From an uncultured Monoglobus sp. (GTDB lineage Bacteria; Bacillota; Clostridia; Monoglobales; Monoglobaceae): DNA of 38,082 nt. The notes below the pieces were generated by a model that worked only from the letters and a program-made list of their open reading frames with translations, was not told the DNA's origin and did not search any database. Positions 36,983 to 38,082 of the stretch are shown one piece after another (the first letter of the stretch is position 1; each line of letters starts with the position of its first letter). The stretch lies in contig CANQKP010000003.1 in assembly GCA_947624495.1 (NCBI GenBank), forward strand, positions 1-38,082, given 5' to 3'. The position numbers were made by a program, and so were the translations under genes.

Positions 36983-38082
36983 ATGGAAAAATACAAGATA
37001 CGCATGGTTGGTGACAATCTTATTCACCGGCAGGTTTACCGGGCGGCTTGGGACGAAACGAGCGGAAAATACGATTTCAATATAATGTTTGATCAAATAT
37101 GTAACAGCATTAAAGAAGCGGATTTATCCATTATAAATCAGGAGACGATTTTTATTAATGACCCGAAAAAATACAGTTCCTTTCCGACTTTCGGCTCACC
37201 AGCCGATTTGGGACACGCGATAGCCGCCGCCGGATTTGATGTTGTTCTTCATGCATCCAATCATTCTTTGGATAAAGGCATTGAGGGGATTTCCGATACA
37301 ATCGGTTTCTGGAAAAAGAATTACCCCGAAATCACATTTTTGGGTATTCATGAATCGGCGGATACCGAGAAGCGGATATGTGTAAAAAGGCTTGGAAATA
37401 TCAAAATTGCTCTTTTGAATTTTACGGAGAAAATGAATTACCGTATGATGCCGCCGGGCAAGCCTTATGTCGTGGACAGAATGCGAAAAAAGGATAAAAA
37501 GAGAATTCGCGCCAAAATCATGCGGGCGCGGGAACAGGCAGATCTGGTAATCGTTCTTCCGCATTGGGGTATCGAGTATATGTATGAGCCGGTAAGCTCG
37601 CAAAAGGAGTGGGCGCGGTTTTTTGCCGAATGCGGGGCGGATCTCATTATCGGAACGCATCCTCATGTGCTGGAATGTACTGAAACAATAATAACATCGG
37701 ACGAACGGCGCGTGCCTTGCTTATATTCCCTCGGGAATTTTATATCCTGTCAGATAATTCCGGGAACGACTCTCGGAGGCATGGCGGATATAACGATAAG
37801 CGTTGAAAACGGAAAGGCCGTCATTTCAAATGTCGAAATCATCCCACTGATCACTCATACAGATGAGAATTATTCCTATTTCACAACATATTTTTTATCA
37901 GACTACACGGAGGATATGGCGTGTCATAACCGACTGCTTTCCGTTATGCAAAAACGGTTTGGCGTCGAACGAATGACCGCGGAAAAATTCCGCGCTCTGT
38001 TTGAGAATATAATGAACCGCAGCGCTTCTGCCGACGCATATTTTAAAACTCCGGCGGATGTGAATAAATATAATATTCACGG
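36983..38082 (+). CDS. CapA-family (poly-gamma-glutamate synthesis CapA-like) metallophosphatase-fold protein, 3' end beyond the window
   Basis: Start ATG 36983 behind GGAGG; MEKYKIRMVGDNLIHRQVY, ADLSIINQETIF, DVVLHASNHSLDKG, LVIVLPHWGIEY, ADLIIGTHPHVLE, YSLGNFIS. Confidence 0.88.
   Translation, partial: MEKYKIRMVGDNLIHRQVYRAAWDETSGKYDFNIMFDQICNSIKEADLSIINQETIFINDPKKYSSFPTFGSPADLGHAIAAAGFDVVLHASNHSLDKGIEGISDTIGFWKKNYPEITFLGIHESADTEKRICVKRLGNIKIALLNFTEKMNYRMMPPGKPYVVDRMRKKDKKRIRAKIMRAREQADLVIVLPHWGIEYMYEPVSSQKEWARFFAECGADLIIGTHPHVLECTETIITSDERRVPCLYSLGNFISCQIIPGTTLGGMADITISVENGKAVISNVEIIPLITHTDENYSYFTTYFLSDYTEDMACHNRLLSVMQKRFGVERMTAEKFRALFENIMNRSASADAYFKTPADVNKYNIH

Overview
The window looks like a chromosomal segment of a Clostridia-type Firmicute. 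Codon use is fairly GC-rich and most genes lie on the minus strand. It is mostly housekeeping: an ATP synthase operon, a radical SAM protein, rsmE, a PSP1/RicT-like gene, holB, an Orn/Lys/Arg decarboxylase, glyS, rpmE, pfkA, a cofactor-independent phosphoglycerate mutase and purA. Around these are carbohydrate and secretion genes: two GH3 proteins, an SGNH esterase, a polar amino-acid ABC transporter, a LysM-CAP protein, a two-component system, a DUF5131/Gp37-Gp68 protein, a RhaT-like transporter, a papain-family secreted protease and a CapA-like protein. I found no CRISPR array, tRNA, rRNA, phage or IS element. The strongest unusual observations are: (1) the F1 delta (atpH) and alpha (atpA) subunits are encoded as one uninterrupted reading frame; (2) a 2071-aa secreted multidomain GH3 protein ends in a rhodanese-like domain with an apparently intact active-site loop; (3) the neighbouring GH3 gene has its domains in permuted order; (4) there are small structured intergenic features, including multi-hairpin clusters, a duplicated gene-end plus hairpin at pfkA, tandem near-identical promoters, and a terminator arm that doubles as a -35 box. 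No searches were run. Family assignments are by recognising motifs in the translated ORFs.
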